43,917 nucleotides of DNA from an uncultured Alteromonas sp. (GCF_913058315.1 NZ_CAJXQY010000025.1:1-43917), one strand, 5' to 3'; shown: positions 8,707 to 19,140, counted from the first letter of the stretch. Program-made: numbers and translations. The notes: generated by a model from the sequence alone, not told the origin.

Positions 8707-11313
8707 ATGGCAGATGTATCCATTGAAAAACTCGCCAGTGATATCGGGACTAGCGTTGACCGGTTAGTGAGTCAGTTTAGCGACGCCGGCATTAAGAAAG
8801 CCGTCGGTGAGAACGTGACTGAAGATGAAAAACGCAAACTATTAGACCACCTGAGCAAACAGCACGGTGGGTCGAATGGTGAGCCTAAGAAAATGACGCT
8901 GCAACGTAAAACTACCAGCACATTAAGCTTAGGTAAGTCGAAAGAAGTGAAAGTGGAAGTACGTAAAAAACGCACTTATGTGAAACGTACTGACATTGAA
9001 GAGCAACGCCAGGCCGAAGAAGAAGCCAAGCGTCGCGAAGAAGAAGCTCGTCTGAAGCGTGAAGCGGAAGAAAAAGCGGCTGAGGAAGCCCGTAAGGCGG
9101 CTGAAGAGAAAGCGCGTAAAGCGGAAGAAGCCCGTAAAGCGGCTGAAGAAGATAAAGCCCGTCGTGCTGAAAAGGCGAAGCAAGAAGCCGCTGCACGAGC
9201 TGAAGCGGAATCTGAGCTGAGCGAAGAAGAGTTAAAAGAGCAGGAAGAAGCGCGTCAGGAAGAAGAGCGTTTACGCAAGCAGCAGGAAGAAGAAGCGCAG
9301 CGTAAACTCGAAGAAGACGCGAAGAAAGCGGCTGAAGAAGCACGTAAATTGGCTGAAGAAAACGAACGTCGCTGGAAAGAAGAAGAAGAGCGCCGTAAGA
9401 AAGAAGAAGCTGAAGAAGTGCATATGCACTCTAACCGCTATGCACAGGAAGCTGAAGATATCGAAGATATGCAGGTAGAACGGTCTTCCCGCCGTCGTAA
9501 GAAGCCGAATAAAAAGGCCAGCGAAAGCTTGAAGCAAGGCTTTAATAAGCCAGCTGCCCCGGTAGAACGTGTTGTTAAGCTTGGTGCAACCATCACGGTT
9601 GGTGAACTGGCAAGCCGTTTGGCTATTAAGGTTCAGGAAGTCATTAAGGCCATGATGAAAATGGGCGAAATGGCAACCATTAATCAGGTTCTTGATCAGG
9701 ATACCGCGGTACTGGTCGTTGAAGAAATGGGCCATAAATATGAGCTGGTTAACGACAACGCCCTGGAAGACGAACTGTTAGCAGGTTCTGGTGCCGGTGA
9801 TAAAACCACTCGCGCACCAGTTGTGACCATAATGGGTCACGTTGACCATGGTAAAACGTCACTGTTGGATTACATCCGTCGCGCTAAAGTAGCGGCAGGT
9901 GAAGCCGGTGGTATTACTCAGCATATCGGTGCATACAGTGTTGATACGGACAACGGTAAAATTACCTTCCTGGATACCCCTGGACACGCCGCGTTTACCG
10001 CAATGCGTGCTCGTGGTGCCACAGCAACGGATATCGTTGTACTGGTAGTTGCGGCTGACGATGGCGTAATGCCACAAACTAAAGAAGCCGTACAACACAG
10101 CCGTGCAGCAGGCGTACCGCTGATTATTGCTGTGAACAAGATGGATAAAGAAGCCGCTGATCCGGATCGGGTTAAAACCGAACTGTCTCAGTTAGAGGTT
10201 ATCTCTGAAGAGTGGGGCGGTGAGCACCAGTTCGTCAACGTGTCTGCCAAAACCGGTATGGGCGTGGATGAATTACTGGAAGCCATTTCCCTGCAAGCTG
10301 AAGTACTGGATCTTAAAGCCACACCAACCGGCCCAGGCCGCGGTATCGTGGTTGAGTCACGCCTTGATAAAGGCCGTGGCCCGATTGCATCCGTACTGGT
10401 TCAGGAAGGTGAGGTAAAGTCTGGCGATATTCTGTTGTGTGGCGAAGAGTACGGACGTGTTCGTGCCATGCGCGACGAGAATGGTCAGGATGTGAAAGTG
10501 GCCGGTCCTTCTACTCCGGTTGAAATTTTAGGTCTGTCGGGTGTGCCGGTAGCCGGTGAAGATGCGCTGGTTGTACAGGATGAGCGTAAGGCTCGTGAAG
10601 TCGCCGGTAAGCGTCATCAGAAGAAACGCGAGCTTAAGCTGGCGCGTCAGCAGAAAGCGAAACTGGAAAACATGTTTGCTAACATGGAAGCCGGTGACGT
10701 GAGTGAACTGAACGTTGTGCTTAAAGCTGACGTACAGGGCTCTGTTGAAGCGATTTCTGAATCTCTGATTAAGCTGTCTACCAGTGAAGTGAAAGTCAAT
10801 ATTGTCGGTAGTGGCGTTGGTGGTATCACCGAAACGGATGCCAGCTTAGCCGCTGCATCAAGCGCTATCGTGGTTGGCTTTAACGTTCGTGCCGATGCTA
10901 CAGCGCGCCGCGTAATTGAAGCGGAAGAGATTGACTTACGTTACTACAGCGTTATCTACGACCTGATTGATGAAGTGAAAGCGGCCATGAGCGGTATGCT
11001 GGCACCAGAATTCAAACAGGAAATCATGGGTCTTGCTGAAGTACGTGACGTGTTTAAGTCACCGAAACTGGGCGCCATCGCAGGTTGTATGGTCACCGAA
11101 GGTACCGTTAAGCGTAGTAACCCAATCCGCGTACTGCGCGAAAACGTGGTTATCTACGAAGGTGAACTGGAATCTCTGCGTCGCTTTAAAGATGACGTAC
11201 AGGAAGTTCGTAACGGTATGGAATGTGGTATCGGTGTTAAAAACTACAACGACGTAAAAGTGGGTGACCAAATTGAGGTCTTCCAGGTTGTTGAAGTTAA
11301 ACGCGAAATCTAA
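8707..11313 (+). CDS. infB: Translation initiation factor IF-2
   Basis: 868 residues (E. coli 890). A small IF2_N domain (1-50) is followed by a long charged linker (about 100-250) rich in [13 protein letters not shown] repeats and predicted to be helical, then a second IF2_N domain (about 292-345). The G domain has GHVDHGKT (377-384), DTPGH (423-427) and NKMD (477-480). Domains II-IV follow, with the fMet-tRNA-binding C-terminus. IF-2 places fMet-tRNA on the 30S subunit and promotes subunit joining with GTP hydrolysis. It starts 24 bases after nusA. Shorter isoforms from internal starts are known in E. coli; I cannot show them here. Confidence 0.97.
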   Translation: MADVSIEKLASDIGTSVDRLVSQFSDAGIKKAVGENVTEDEKRKLLDHLSKQHGGSNGEPKKMTLQRKTTSTLSLGKSKEVKVEVRKKRTYVKRTDIEEQRQAEEEAKRREEEARLKREAEEKAAEEARKAAEEKARKAEEARKAAEEDKARRAEKAKQEAAARAEAESELSEEELKEQEEARQEEERLRKQQEEEAQRKLEEDAKKAAEEARKLAEENERRWKEEEERRKKEEAEEVHMHSNRYAQEAEDIEDMQVERSSRRRKKPNKKASESLKQGFNKPAAPVERVVKLGATITVGELASRLAIKVQEVIKAMMKMGEMATINQVLDQDTAVLVVEEMGHKYELVNDNALEDELLAGSGAGDKTTRAPVVTIMGHVDHGKTSLLDYIRRAKVAAGEAGGITQHIGAYSVDTDNGKITFLDTPGHAAFTAMRARGATATDIVVLVVAADDGVMPQTKEAVQHSRAAGVPLIIAVNKMDKEAADPDRVKTELSQLEVISEEWGGEHQFVNVSAKTGMGVDELLEAISLQAEVLDLKATPTGPGRGIVVESRLDKGRGPIASVLVQEGEVKSGDILLCGEEYGRVRAMRDENGQDVKVAGPSTPVEILGLSGVPVAGEDALVVQDERKAREVAGKRHQKKRELKLARQQKAKLENMFANMEAGDVSELNVVLKADVQGSVEAISESLIKLSTSEVKVNIVGSGVGGITETDASLAAASSAIVVGFNVRADATARRVIEAEEIDLRYYSVIYDLIDEVKAAMSGMLAPEFKQEIMGLAEVRDVFKSPKLGAIAGCMVTEGTVKRSNPIRVLRENVVIYEGELESLRRFKDDVQEVRNGMECGIGVKNYNDVKVGDQIEVFQVVEVKREI

Positions 11314-11335
11314 CCTCAGCGAATAACTAATGTAT

Positions 11336-11362
11336 AGCGGGGGCTCTGAAGCCCCCGCTTTT
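11336..11362 (+). terminator. Hairpin between infB and rbfA
   Basis: GCGGGGGC (11337-11344), loop TCTGAA, GCCCCCGC (11351-11358), then TTTTG. It is a very stable stem with a short T-run inside the operon. It probably gives partial termination or acts as an mRNA processing/stability point, lowering rbfA-truB expression relative to infB. Confidence 0.65.
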
Positions 11363-11422
11363 GTCTGTGCAATAGTCAGCTAAGCTTAAGCTGGACAGGT
11401 TGCAAAACAGAGGAGAGTAACT

Positions 11423-11821
11423 ATGGCTCGGGAATTTTCTCGGACTGATCGGGTTGCCCAGCAAATCCACAAAGAAGTGGCCAGTTTGCTGCAAAATGAA
11501 TACAAGCACCGGGTGGGCGACTTACCCTTTATTACACTTTCTGATGTGGAAGTGTCGCGGGATTTGGCACATGCTAAGATCTTTATCACGTTTTTTAATT
11601 GTGATGAAGCACAAACCAAAGCGCATATGAAGCAGTTAGCTGACAATACGGGCTTTTTACGCAGTTTGTTAGCGAAGCGGATGCGTATGCGGGCGGTGCC
11701 TCACCTGCATTTCTTTGAAGATAAGTCGATCACCGAAGGTATGCGTATTTCAAACCTGGTGAGTGAAACAGTCGCTCGTGATAAGGCGCGTTCAGATAAC
11801 AACGACGACGAGCAGGAATAA
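11423..11821 (+). CDS. rbfA: Ribosome-binding factor A
   Basis: 132 residues, matching the family (E. coli 133). The N-terminus REFSRTDRVAQQIHKEVASLL and the block ITLSDVEVSRDLAHAKIF are characteristic of this single KH-like domain protein. RbfA binds the 30S neck and assists late maturation of the 16S rRNA 5' end and cold adaptation. A good ribosome site (GAGGAG) lies before ATG 11423. It follows infB after a hairpin and is 6 bases from truB. Confidence 0.96.
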   Translation: MAREFSRTDRVAQQIHKEVASLLQNEYKHRVGDLPFITLSDVEVSRDLAHAKIFITFFNCDEAQTKAHMKQLADNTGFLRSLLAKRMRMRAVPHLHFFEDKSITEGMRISNLVSETVARDKARSDNNDDEQE

Positions 11822-11827
11822 TTCAGC

Positions 11828-12805
11828 ATGGCAAGAAAGCGCAAAGGTCGTGCAGTTAACGGCATTGTGTTAATTGATAAACCCTTAGGGGGTTCATCAA
11901 ACCAAATATTACAAAAAGTGCGTTGGTTGTATCAGGCTCAGAAAGCTGGCCATACCGGCGCGCTTGATCCGCTGGCTACCGGCATGCTCCCTGTGTGTTT
12001 AGGTGAAGCAACTAAGTTTTCCCAATACCTGCTCGACGCCGAGAAAGAGTATGAAGTGACGGCCCGTTTAGGTATTCGTACCACAACCTCCGACGCCGAT
12101 GGCGAGGTGGTTGAAGAGCGCGAAGTGGTGTCAGGTGAAGACGAAGTGCGTGCCGCCTGCTTATCTTTTTTGGGCAGTAGTAAGCAAATTCCTTCAATGT
12201 TTTCCGCCCTTAAATATCAGGGCAAGCCGCTTTATTATTATGCCAGACAAGGCATAGAAGTGCCCCGCGAAGCCCGTGATATTACCATTTTCGAATTAGA
12301 GATAACCCGGGTTGCTTTACCGGAAGTAGATATGCGCGTGCGCTGTAGTAAAGGGACGTATATCCGCTCTTTAGTTGACGACATAGGTCAGCAATTAGGC
12401 TGTGGCGCTTATGTTACCCGGTTACACCGCACTAAAGTGGCAGACTACCCAACGGCGAATATGATTTCGGTTGAAGCATTGGAAGCCATGGTGGATCAGG
12501 ATATCGCTCAGCGCGAGTACCACGCCATTGATGCGCTGTTATTACCTATGGATACGGCGGTGAAAAGCTTACCCGCTGTTGAGTTATCGGCGGCTGAAAC
12601 GAATCGCTTGCAGCACGGACAGAGTGTAACGCCCATGGCAGCGCAGGCGCTTAGCGAAGGGCAGCAATATCGCATCTACGATAGCACTGCCACGCCAGCA
12701 CGATTCCTTGGGGTAGGTGAGGGTGTGTGTGCACCTAAAGACCAAAAAGCCCCACCTGAACAGGTCTTTGTTGCCCCCCGGCGCAGCGTGGTTTACAGCG
12801 TATAA
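11828..12805 (+). CDS. truB: tRNA pseudouridine(55) synthase TruB
   Basis: 325 residues. The catalytic Asp47 lies in [12 protein letters not shown], the TruB signature, and GTYIRSL follows near residue 178. The C-terminal part (about 250-325) fits the PUA-like TruB_C region. The enzyme converts U55 of the tRNA T-loop to pseudouridine and also acts as a tRNA chaperone. It begins 6 bases after rbfA, so the two are probably coupled. Confidence 0.96.
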   Translation: MARKRKGRAVNGIVLIDKPLGGSSNQILQKVRWLYQAQKAGHTGALDPLATGMLPVCLGEATKFSQYLLDAEKEYEVTARLGIRTTTSDADGEVVEEREVVSGEDEVRAACLSFLGSSKQIPSMFSALKYQGKPLYYYARQGIEVPREARDITIFELEITRVALPEVDMRVRCSKGTYIRSLVDDIGQQLGCGAYVTRLHRTKVADYPTANMISVEALEAMVDQDIAQREYHAIDALLLPMDTAVKSLPAVELSAAETNRLQHGQSVTPMAAQALSEGQQYRIYDSTATPARFLGVGEGVCAPKDQKAPPEQVFVAPRRSVVYSV

Positions 12806-12825
12806 CGGTTTACGGGTAAAATGAC

Positions 12826-12853
12826 TTGCGCGTGGGGCCACGCCAAGTATAAT
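12826..12853 (+). promoter_or_regulatory. Promoter for rpsO
   Basis: TTGCGC (12826-12831), a 16-base spacer and a perfect TATAAT (12848-12853), then ACGCGC, 66 bases ahead of the rpsO start. A separate promoter in front of rpsO within this cluster is known from E. coli, which agrees. Confidence 0.6.
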
Positions 12854-12918
12854 ACGCGCTCAGTTTTGTCAGACTGAATTAGTGATCGGTCCGGCAGTTT
12901 AAAAAACAGGAGAAAATT

Positions 12919-13188
12919 ATGTCACTAACTAAAGAAGAAACCGCAGGCATCGTTGCTGAATATGGCGTTAAAGAAGGTGATACTGGTTCACCTGAAGTAC
13001 AGGTAGCACTGTTAACGCACAACATCAACAAGCTGCAATCACACTTCTCATCAAACAAGAAAGATCACCACTCACGTCGTGGTCTGCTGCGCATGGTTAG
13101 CCAGCGCCGTAAACTGCTTGATTACCTGAAAGGTAAAAATGCAGAGCGATATCTTGATCTGATCAAGCGTCTTGGTCTGCGTCGCTAA
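12919..13188 (+). CDS. rpsO: 30S ribosomal protein S15
   Basis: 89 residues, the standard length. Typical blocks are [34 protein letters not shown] and [10 protein letters not shown]15 binds the central domain of 16S rRNA and forms bridge B4. A strong ribosome site (CAGGAG) precedes ATG 12919. A terminator follows at once. In most Gammaproteobacteria pnp comes next; here it does not. Confidence 0.98.
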   Translation: MSLTKEETAGIVAEYGVKEGDTGSPEVQVALLTHNINKLQSHFSSNKKDHHSRRGLLRMVSQRRKLLDYLKGKNAERYLDLIKRLGLRR

Positions 13189-13206
13189 TCAGCGATTGAC
13201 CAACGC

Positions 13207-13234
13207 AAAAAAGCGCCTTTATGGCGCTTTTTTT
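13207..13234. terminator. Bidirectional rho-independent terminator after rpsO
   Basis: Six A, GCGCC (13213-13217), loop TTTAT, GGCGC (13223-13227), seven T. It ends rpsO transcription on the plus strand and can also end the converging minus-strand gene that stops at 13249. Confidence 0.85.
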
Positions 13235-13248
13235 GTGTCGATTGTTTT

Positions 13249-13986
13249 TCACGGGTTCAGATAACTGTATACCGAAGGTCCGCTGCTTAAACGAGGGATG
13301 ATGTTTTGTGTTTCAAGCTCTCTGATAAGCACAATCAGTCGTCGCTCCAGGCTCTTGCTGCCAATCTGATTGTGGGCCAGGGCAAGATTTCGTAATAATA
13401 GTGCGACGGTATTGGGATGCTCCAATGTTTGGCTTGTCAGTGCACGATACAGAAAGGCCTGATAGACCGATTCATAGCTAATTTCACCGTATTGGGTGTT
13501 AGCCAGTGATAACAGCTCCTCATCATCCGAGGTATGGCCTATAAAAGCCAATTTTTCCTCAAATTCGCTTGGCATAGACAAGCTGTAACGCAGGGCTTTT
13601 ATGGTTGAACGTAATTTTTGCCGGCCGGATAACGTACAGCTAAAAAAATAGTTTCTTAACGTGCGGGAGTGCTGGTACCGGCTCTTTACCGACGCATATA
13701 TTTGTTCTACCTGGTCTGGTTGATAATTAATAGCACTTTGCATAGCCAGACTAATAACAATCATATCAGCGAGCTCTAGTTCAACATCTGATGTAATCAG
13801 CTCATCAACTTGCTGCATTAAAGCCGCCGCATCTTCTTTGCTGCCTGTGAATCGACTCACAGTTTGGTACAGCGACAATACAGCCGGTGAGTGGTTGTGC
13901 AAAAATGCGGGCGGCTGCTCGCTGGGCAGAGTGACGCTCGCTCCCTGAATCAATACGGCAATCAAATAGCCAGAAAAGGCCGACAT
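13249..13986 (-). CDS. Hypothetical helical protein
   Basis: 245 residues; I do not recognise the family. After a hydrophobic N-terminal stretch (about residues 3-18, YLIAVLIQGASV, without preceding positive charges) the protein is mostly leucine-rich amphipathic helix, with no Cys pairs or obvious catalytic motif. The repeated helical character (ELADMIVISLAMQSA, VALLLRNLALAHNQ) could be a TPR-like or alpha-solenoid fold, but that is a guess. A ribosome site (AAGGA) lies 6 bases upstream of ATG 13986. It occupies the place where pnp would be expected, in the opposite orientation. Confidence 0.6.
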   Translation of the reverse strand: MSAFSGYLIAVLIQGASVTLPSEQPPAFLHNHSPAVLSLYQTVSRFTGSKEDAAALMQQVDELITSDVELELADMIVISLAMQSAINYQPDQVEQIYASVKSRYQHSRTLRNYFFSCTLSGRQKLRSTIKALRYSLSMPSEFEEKLAFIGHTSDDEELLSLANTQYGEISYESVYQAFLYRALTSQTLEHPNTVALLLRNLALAHNQIGSKSLERRLIVLIRELETQNIIPRLSSGPSVYSYLNP

Positions 13987-14074
13987 AACAATCCTTGTAA
14001 TGTTAAAAATAGGCGTTTTAAGCTAAGTTACCGATTTTCTACCGTAAATGATACCGCCTCAGTGGCCGGCTGTC

Positions 14075-14506
14075 TTACAGGTTTTGATTGTCACAGGCCA
14101 GCTGTCGCAACCGGTAACCGGATACTACCCAGTTCAGACCAACCACATTCTGAGGATTGACTTCGGCTATCAGACAAACGGATTGATGCGGCGCTAAGTT
14201 TACAGTGAGTTCATTACTCCAGTCAGCATGAGCCCTGATTTTAAATGTTTTAAAGCCAGGTTCGATGGTGAATTGGGTACGCTCTTCAGGAGACAGTGAA
14301 ATAAAATAGTTATCTCCCCAGCCAATATAAACATCGGTCAGGCTACCTTGTAATTCGCCGGAACGATAAAGGGTCACTGTGGCTGCGTCGGGGCTATGGG
14401 TGTGTGGCAGCGATGACTTAGACACGCAGCCAGCGGTGACGGTCGTAATCAGGGTAACGATGCCGATTAGCTTAAGGGAACTAAACGTTGGTAGTTGTGA
14501 AAACAT
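14075..14506 (-). CDS. Putative lipoprotein, DUF2846-like
   Basis: 143 residues. An N-terminal hydrophobic segment ends in VTAGC, giving a lipobox-like cleavage before Cys27; the -3 residue is not the usual Leu. The mature part reads ATVTLYRSGELQG, then a segment for a short displayed structure and the pattern IEPGFKTFKIRA, which resembles DUF2846-type small outer-membrane lipoproteins. Function is unknown. The gene is 88 bases upstream of the 245-residue gene on the same strand; a shared transcript is possible. Confidence 0.6.
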   Translation of the reverse strand: MFSQLPTFSSLKLIGIVTLITTVTAGCVSKSSLPHTHSPDAATVTLYRSGELQGSLTDVYIGWGDNYFISLSPEERTQFTIEPGFKTFKIRAHADWSNELTVNLAPHQSVCLIAEVNPQNVVGLNWVVSGYRLRQLACDNQNL

Positions 14507-14570
14507 AATTATCGCCTTAGTGGATTAAAGGGTAATCATGTTAAGGAAAGCAATGTGAAGTAAGGGTGAA

Positions 14571-14595
14571 ACAGGCCAGTCTTTAACTGGCCTGT
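14571..14595 (-). terminator. Hairpin after the SDR gene
   Basis: ACAGGCCAGT (14571-14580), loop CTTTA, ACTGGCCTGT (14586-14595): a perfect 10-bp stem 21 bases after the SDR stop codon at 14616 on the minus strand. On that strand it is followed by TTTC, a minimal T-run. Confidence 0.6.
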
Positions 14596-14615
14596 CGGAA
14601 TAATAACTTAAAACC

Positions 14616-15386
14616 TTACAGGAAAACGCCGTTATCCACCTGGATCACCTGTCCGGTGACAGCTTTACCCATTTTACTGGCCAGGTACAGCGCTGCGTAA
14701 GCCTGATCCCGAGGTTCAACGGAAGGTACAGTAGTATTGGTGTATTTGTCTGAAAATTCCAGCATGACGTCGCCGCCTTCCTGTTCACCGGATGCCCACG
14801 CGCGGGCGGCATCGGTATCGGTAACCCCCGGCGCAATAGCGTTACACCGGATGTTAGTGCCGGACAAACGAATAGCGATATTTTTGGTCATGGTATTCAC
14901 ACCGCCTTTGGTGGTGGTGTAGGCAACGCCACAGATGGGTAAAACACCATTTACCGAGGATACATTGATAATGCGCCCCTCGTTACGCGGCATAAAGTGA
15001 TTAACCGCTTCGCGACAAAAACAGAATACGCCGGAGAGGTTTAACTCCATAATTTTGGCCCAGTGTTCATCCGAAGTTTTCTCAACCGCGAACATCTCAC
15101 CTACACCCGCATTGTTAACCATGACATCCACCTGACCAAAGGTGTCGATAGCTTTTCCAAACACCGTTTTGGGAGCCTCCGGGTCGCTCGAGTCGGCAAC
15201 CATACCAATGGCCTGCCCCTGATCTTTAGCGTTAATTTTGTCTACTGCAGTGTCAATCTCGTCCTGGTGAAGTGCCGTTAATACAACGTTAGCACCTTCT
15301 TCTGCAAAGAGTTCTGCTATAGCGAAGCCAATGCCTTTACTGGCACCGGTAACGATGGCTGTTTTGCCTTCTAACATATTGTTCAT
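14616..15386 (-). CDS. SDR family NAD(P)-dependent oxidoreductase
   Basis: 256 residues, a classical short-chain dehydrogenase. The Rossmann motif is TGASKGIG (13-20), NNAG is at 91-94, and the catalytic set is Ser143/144, Tyr156 and Lys160 (YTTTK). PG near residue 186 starts the substrate loop, and the C-terminus VTGQVIQVDNGVFL is typical. The substrate cannot be told; similar proteins are often labelled 3-oxoacyl-ACP reductase or glucose dehydrogenase. It has its own upstream region of 192 bases with a perfect 13-base palindrome. Confidence 0.88.
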   Translation of the reverse strand: MNNMLEGKTAIVTGASKGIGFAIAELFAEEGANVVLTALHQDEIDTAVDKINAKDQGQAIGMVADSSDPEAPKTVFGKAIDTFGQVDVMVNNAGVGEMFAVEKTSDEHWAKIMELNLSGVFCFCREAVNHFMPRNEGRIINVSSVNGVLPICGVAYTTTKGGVNTMTKNIAIRLSGTNIRCNAIAPGVTDTDAARAWASGEQEGGDVMLEFSDKYTNTTVPSVEPRDQAYAALYLASKMGKAVTGQVIQVDNGVFL

Positions 15387-15463
15387 AGTGATTTATATCC
15401 TTATTAATTAAACTGAATTACAACGCAGGGAGAAGAGGCGCTGCAAAGAACAGTTCGAAAAAT

Positions 15464-15476
15464 CTCACATTGTGAG
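15464..15476. promoter_or_regulatory. Palindrome upstream of the SDR gene
   Basis: CTCACATTGTGAG is a perfect inverted repeat around a central T, 78 bases upstream of the SDR start. It looks like a dimeric regulator site. The arms are in the opposite order to a CRP site (TGTGA-N6-TCACA), so CRP is not suggested. Confidence 0.35.
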
Positions 15477-15578
15477 TGTCTTAATCACTACGGCAAAGAA
15501 TGGGGAAGGGCACATTCATATCACTTAACAATCTGACTCATAAATGGACTGAGAAGTAAGATTTGTTCTGTGCACGAC

Positions 15579-16124
15579 TTAAAACAACAGTATTTTAAAT
15601 CCAATCAGTAGAAGGACGATACCGCCAATCAGTTCCGCCTTACTTTCCAGCCAGGTACCACTTTTAGCGCCGATATAAACGCCCAGAAAACTGAAAATAA
15701 ATGTGGTACCCCCTATAATCAGACACGCGAGGAAGGGGTTAAATTCCATCAGGGTAAGTGTGAACCCGGCAGCCATAGCATCAATACTGGTTGCGATAGC
15801 CAGTAACAACATAACGCGCTGCGTGATTTTTGCGATATCTTCTTCTATCCCTTCAGACAATGCCTCAAATACCATTTTGCCACCGATGACCAGCAACAGA
15901 ATAAAGGCAATCCAATGCGCAAAGCTGCCGATAAGGCCAAATAACCCGTGACCGCCCAGGTAACCTATTAACGGCATAAGCCCCTGAAAAACACCGAAAT
16001 AAATGGCCGCTGAAAGCGAGAGCGAGCGGGCATTAACGACATGTTTAGAACCCAGGCCAATGGAAACAGCAAATGCATCCATACTTAGCGCCAGGGCTAA
16101 AATTACTACTTCCAACATAAACAC
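15579..16124 (-). CDS. mntP: Putative manganese efflux pump MntP
   Basis: 181 residues, about six membrane helices. The family motifs [12 protein letters not shown] (near residue 14) and [11 protein letters not shown] (near 113) hold the conserved Asp residues in the membrane. The alternative start at Met3 is equally good. MntP exports Mn(II) from the cytoplasm. In E. coli the gene is under MntR and a yybP-ykoY riboswitch; I looked in the 140 bases upstream and found no recognisable riboswitch core. Confidence 0.92.
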   Translation of the reverse strand: MFMLEVVILALALSMDAFAVSIGLGSKHVVNARSLSLSAAIYFGVFQGLMPLIGYLGGHGLFGLIGSFAHWIAFILLLVIGGKMVFEALSEGIEEDIAKITQRVMLLLAIATSIDAMAAGFTLTLMEFNPFLACLIIGGTTFIFSFLGVYIGAKSGTWLESKAELIGGIVLLLIGFKILLF

Positions 16125-16264
16125 TCCGGGAAAATCAGTGACGGTTCAGACAAGCTGAACGAAAGGCGATGAAACCGGTATTTTACGGAATAAACCAGCA
16201 GCTTAGCCAGGTTTCTGGTAGTTTTTTTGATTCGCTTTGTCGAACAGGGCAGAAGCTAAAACTG

Positions 16265-17875
16265 TCAGAACGATGAAAAACGATAGGTCGTGGCTATTTG
16301 GGTTAGCGTTGTCATCAACTTATCGAGTTCACCTGCTTTAGCACGGGTCAGTTCACTTTGTTGTAATAGTTCGCCGGATTGCTGATTAATACCCTTAACC
16401 TGTTGCTGAATAGTGTGCGTGGCAACCACAACCTGTAAGGTTGAGGCCGCAAGGTGCTGATTGTCAGCACTAAGAGCCAGCACACTTTGCTGGCTTTGTT
16501 GTAAGGCGCTTTCCGTCTGGTTAGCTTGCTTAAAAGCATCAGCAGTCAGGGTTAGGTTGGCTTCCATTCCTTGAACGGTAGCTGCAATGGAGTTAACGAT
16601 TTGCGCCAGAATGGTGTTTATCTGATGCGTGGATTGCTGGGTGCGTGAGGCAAGCGTACGCACTTCGTCTGCAACGACGGCAAAGCCTCGGCCATGTTGC
16701 CCTGCGCGGGCGGCTTCAATGGCCGCATTGAGGGCTAAAAGATTAGTTTGCTCGGCAATCTCAGCAATCACCTTTACTACCGAACCCACCTGATTGCCGG
16801 CATTTTGTAAAGACGAAAGCTGCCGGGCAGACTCAGTGATTTCATGTTGAAGTGTGGCTATCTGCGCAGCACTGACGGCGACTTCTTTTTCACCCTGACT
16901 CACCAGGCCTGCGGCAAATTTCGCTGACTCGGAGACGTTTTTCGAATCTTCTGATGCACCGGCGATTTTCACACCAACCTCAGCGAGTGCACTGTCCAGC
17001 TGAACCGCCAGACCGGACAAATTATGTGCCTGTTTATCTGATGAAGCCGCGGAGTCAATAAAGGTCATACTTGCGTTGCGCAGTTGGCTTGTCATGGCCT
17101 GTAAGGCTGTATAATCCTCTTCTAAAGCCTCAATCAGGCTTTCCAGGGCATTAACGACCTGTCCGAGTTCATCATTACTGGCGGCGGGTAAACTCACATC
17201 CAGATTTTTATCGTGACTCAGGCTGGTAAGCGCTGCGGTGATGGCGAGTAAAGGGGTGACCAGCTTTTGATAAAGGTAGCGGTAAGATAGCACAGCCACC
17301 ACAATAAGCAGTAGTAACGAGGCGTAGTTAATCCAGCGCATCAATCCGAGGGTGTCACTCACCGCTTCTGTCGCCTGAAACACTTGCTGACCTGACTCAC
17401 GGCTTATCAGGTGAAGTACTTCACGGCTCTTGTCCTTAGCATTTTCAATCAGCGTCAGAGCGTGTCTGGCCGCATCCCAGTCGGTGTCAGAAGCGCTTAG
17501 AATAGTCTCCAGGCGGTCCATCGCTGAGAACAATTCATTCAGTGTGGCGTTAAGAGCCTCAGTATTAAACCGGTGGCGCTGACCCAATTGGTAAAGTCTG
17601 TCGGTTAACTGTGATTTCAATTGCTCGTTGCGTTCAGCATACCTGGCACTGTCAATAGTGTAACCATACAGCGCAAAGCTTAGGTTATGCAGTTGCGCCA
17701 GCTCATCTTGTGTTTGTTGAAGTACCGTGAAAGCGGGCAATGTATGGGAAGTGAAGTTGCTGTTTTGTCTGCTGATTTGATTGATACTTAATTGGATCAG
17801 CAGGCACGCTAATACCATCGCAGTAACCAGCACCAGGTACCCTACCATCACTTTACGGCCAATCGAATTCAACAT
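16265..17875 (-). CDS. Methyl-accepting chemotaxis protein
   Basis: 536 residues. TM1 is at about 8-28; a periplasmic helical domain of about 155 residues (four-helix-bundle type by composition) follows; TM2 is at about 184-204; a HAMP domain is at about 205-260. The cytoplasmic signalling tip is complete: [20 protein letters not shown] and [22 protein letters not shown]. It transmits ligand binding to CheA/CheW. The ligand is unknown. No CheW-binding pentapeptide or other che genes are near, so it is an isolated receptor gene. Confidence 0.93.
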   Translation of the reverse strand: MLNSIGRKVMVGYLVLVTAMVLACLLIQLSINQISRQNSNFTSHTLPAFTVLQQTQDELAQLHNLSFALYGYTIDSARYAERNEQLKSQLTDRLYQLGQRHRFNTEALNATLNELFSAMDRLETILSASDTDWDAARHALTLIENAKDKSREVLHLISRESGQQVFQATEAVSDTLGLMRWINYASLLLLIVVAVLSYRYLYQKLVTPLLAITAALTSLSHDKNLDVSLPAASNDELGQVVNALESLIEALEEDYTALQAMTSQLRNASMTFIDSAASSDKQAHNLSGLAVQLDSALAEVGVKIAGASEDSKNVSESAKFAAGLVSQGEKEVAVSAAQIATLQHEITESARQLSSLQNAGNQVGSVVKVIAEIAEQTNLLALNAAIEAARAGQHGRGFAVVADEVRTLASRTQQSTHQINTILAQIVNSIAATVQGMEANLTLTADAFKQANQTESALQQSQQSVLALSADNQHLAASTLQVVVATHTIQQQVKGINQQSGELLQQSELTRAKAGELDKLMTTLTQIATTYRFSSF

Positions 17876-18053
17876 GTCAGCTCTCTCAATATCAGATATA
17901 CCGCAACAGACCCGATAAAGAGAGAGTTTATTTCATGATATCTGTGCTGCTGTACGGAGAACGTTGGCCGCAATACATCCGACCGGCCATTGGTGACTGG
18001 TCAGGCGAGTCGCGAAGCGCTTGTTTTTGTAACCTTCAATACGCTTAGTCTGG

Positions 18054-19046
18054 TTAGTCAAACATCGCCTGAATATCACAACTGGGTTTTTTACCCAGAT
18101 GCCCGGCATTTTCCGCCAACCATTTATCGGTGGTTTCCTCGCCGGCATCACGTAAACATTCGAGAAACTTTTTGCGGTTGTCGTATTTGGTGGCGCTATC
18201 CAGCGAGGAGAGCAGTTCACCGTTAGTCAGCAGGTGTGTTCGCAGCTGTTTTATCTGGCGTTCTACCTTCCCGAGTAAAAAACGTTTACCGCTGACCAGA
18301 CGTTTGACGCTGGCAATGGCATGCATTTCGCGCATGAAATTGCTGTGGAAACTGATTTCTGTAATACGATCGCTGATATCGTCTGAGCTCTTGGGTACGT
18401 CCTCACGTTGCAACGGTTGCAATAGAACAATTAACACATCTTTACCAGCACATTCGTTCATCAGCGGAAATATCGCCGGGTTACCGGCGTAACCACCGTC
18501 CCAGTAATGTTTGCCGTCTATCTCAATAGCCTTATACACATTGGGTAAACAAGCCGAAGCCAGCAGATGGTCAGTGGTCAGTTCGGGCGTATTAAACAGC
18601 GTCAGTTTACCGGTACTGACTTCAGTGGCAGCAATGTACAAGGGCAGGGGATTGGCCTGTTGCAAGGCCTTAAAATCAACCTGCTTATCTACAATGTCTC
18701 GTAGCGGATTAATATCCAGCAGATTGATGTCGTAGGGAGAGAGAAACTGAAAAGCACTCAGCCACCACTTGGTAACTGAAGTCTTAAGTTCACCGGGGAG
18801 TTCAAATCCCACATTTTGTTCGGCCACCGTATACCAGAAATCGGCCAGTTGTTGCCTGGCACCTTCACGGCGGTTTTTACGCCATCCCTCGGCGTACATG
18901 ACGGCATTCATAGACCCGGCACTGGCACCGCTGATGCCGGTAATGGTAATCCAGGATTCTTCGAGGAGGCGGTTGAGAACGCCCCAGGTAAACGCACCGT
19001 GAGCGCCACCGCCCTGTAGTGCTAAAGATAATTTTACGGATTTCAT
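18054..19046 (-). CDS. Patatin-like phospholipase
   Basis: 330 residues from ATG 19046, which has AGGGA nine bases upstream; an ATG three codons earlier overlaps that site. The oxyanion motif is GGGAHG (12-17), the nucleophile elbow is GASAG with Ser42, and the catalytic dyad Asp is in DGG (183-185). No signal peptide is seen, so it is probably cytoplasmic or membrane-associated. Patatin proteins are serine acyl hydrolases acting on phospholipids or lysophospholipids. The substrate here is not known. Confidence 0.92.
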   Translation of the reverse strand: MKSVKLSLALQGGGAHGAFTWGVLNRLLEESWITITGISGASAGSMNAVMYAEGWRKNRREGARQQLADFWYTVAEQNVGFELPGELKTSVTKWWLSAFQFLSPYDINLLDINPLRDIVDKQVDFKALQQANPLPLYIAATEVSTGKLTLFNTPELTTDHLLASACLPNVYKAIEIDGKHYWDGGYAGNPAIFPLMNECAGKDVLIVLLQPLQREDVPKSSDDISDRITEISFHSNFMREMHAIASVKRLVSGKRFLLGKVERQIKQLRTHLLTNGELLSSLDSATKYDNRKKFLECLRDAGEETTDKWLAENAGHLGKKPSCDIQAMFD

Positions 19047-19140
19047 GAGTAGCATCCCTGAAAAGTGCTGCGGTGCAGCATGGAAAGCTATTATTACGCA
19101 AAATGAGTTGGAATAGTTTAAAAATTAATCAATATAATAA

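Noticed and set aside
9000..9420. Low-complexity GAAGAAGC-type repeat resembling a tandem repeat
   Set aside because: It is the charged helical linker of IF-2, which is repetitive in many Gammaproteobacteria.
13891..14160. Plus-strand frame of 89 codons
   Set aside because: It overlaps the starts and ends of two minus-strand genes with ribosome sites, and its protein is not family-like.
16125..16264. Possible yybP-ykoY manganese riboswitch in front of mntP
   Set aside because: The conserved loops of that riboswitch are not visible; only a small hairpin (CCAG GTTT CTGG) with a T-run is there, and it faces the plus strand.
17876..18053. Possible small gene between the chemoreceptor and the patatin gene
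   Set aside because: The only open frame there extends from within the patatin gene in another frame, without a ribosome site.
18795..18812. tRNA T-arm look-alike (GAGTTCAAATCCC)
   Set aside because: It lies inside the patatin gene in a conserved reading frame, and no acceptor or anticodon arm surrounds it.
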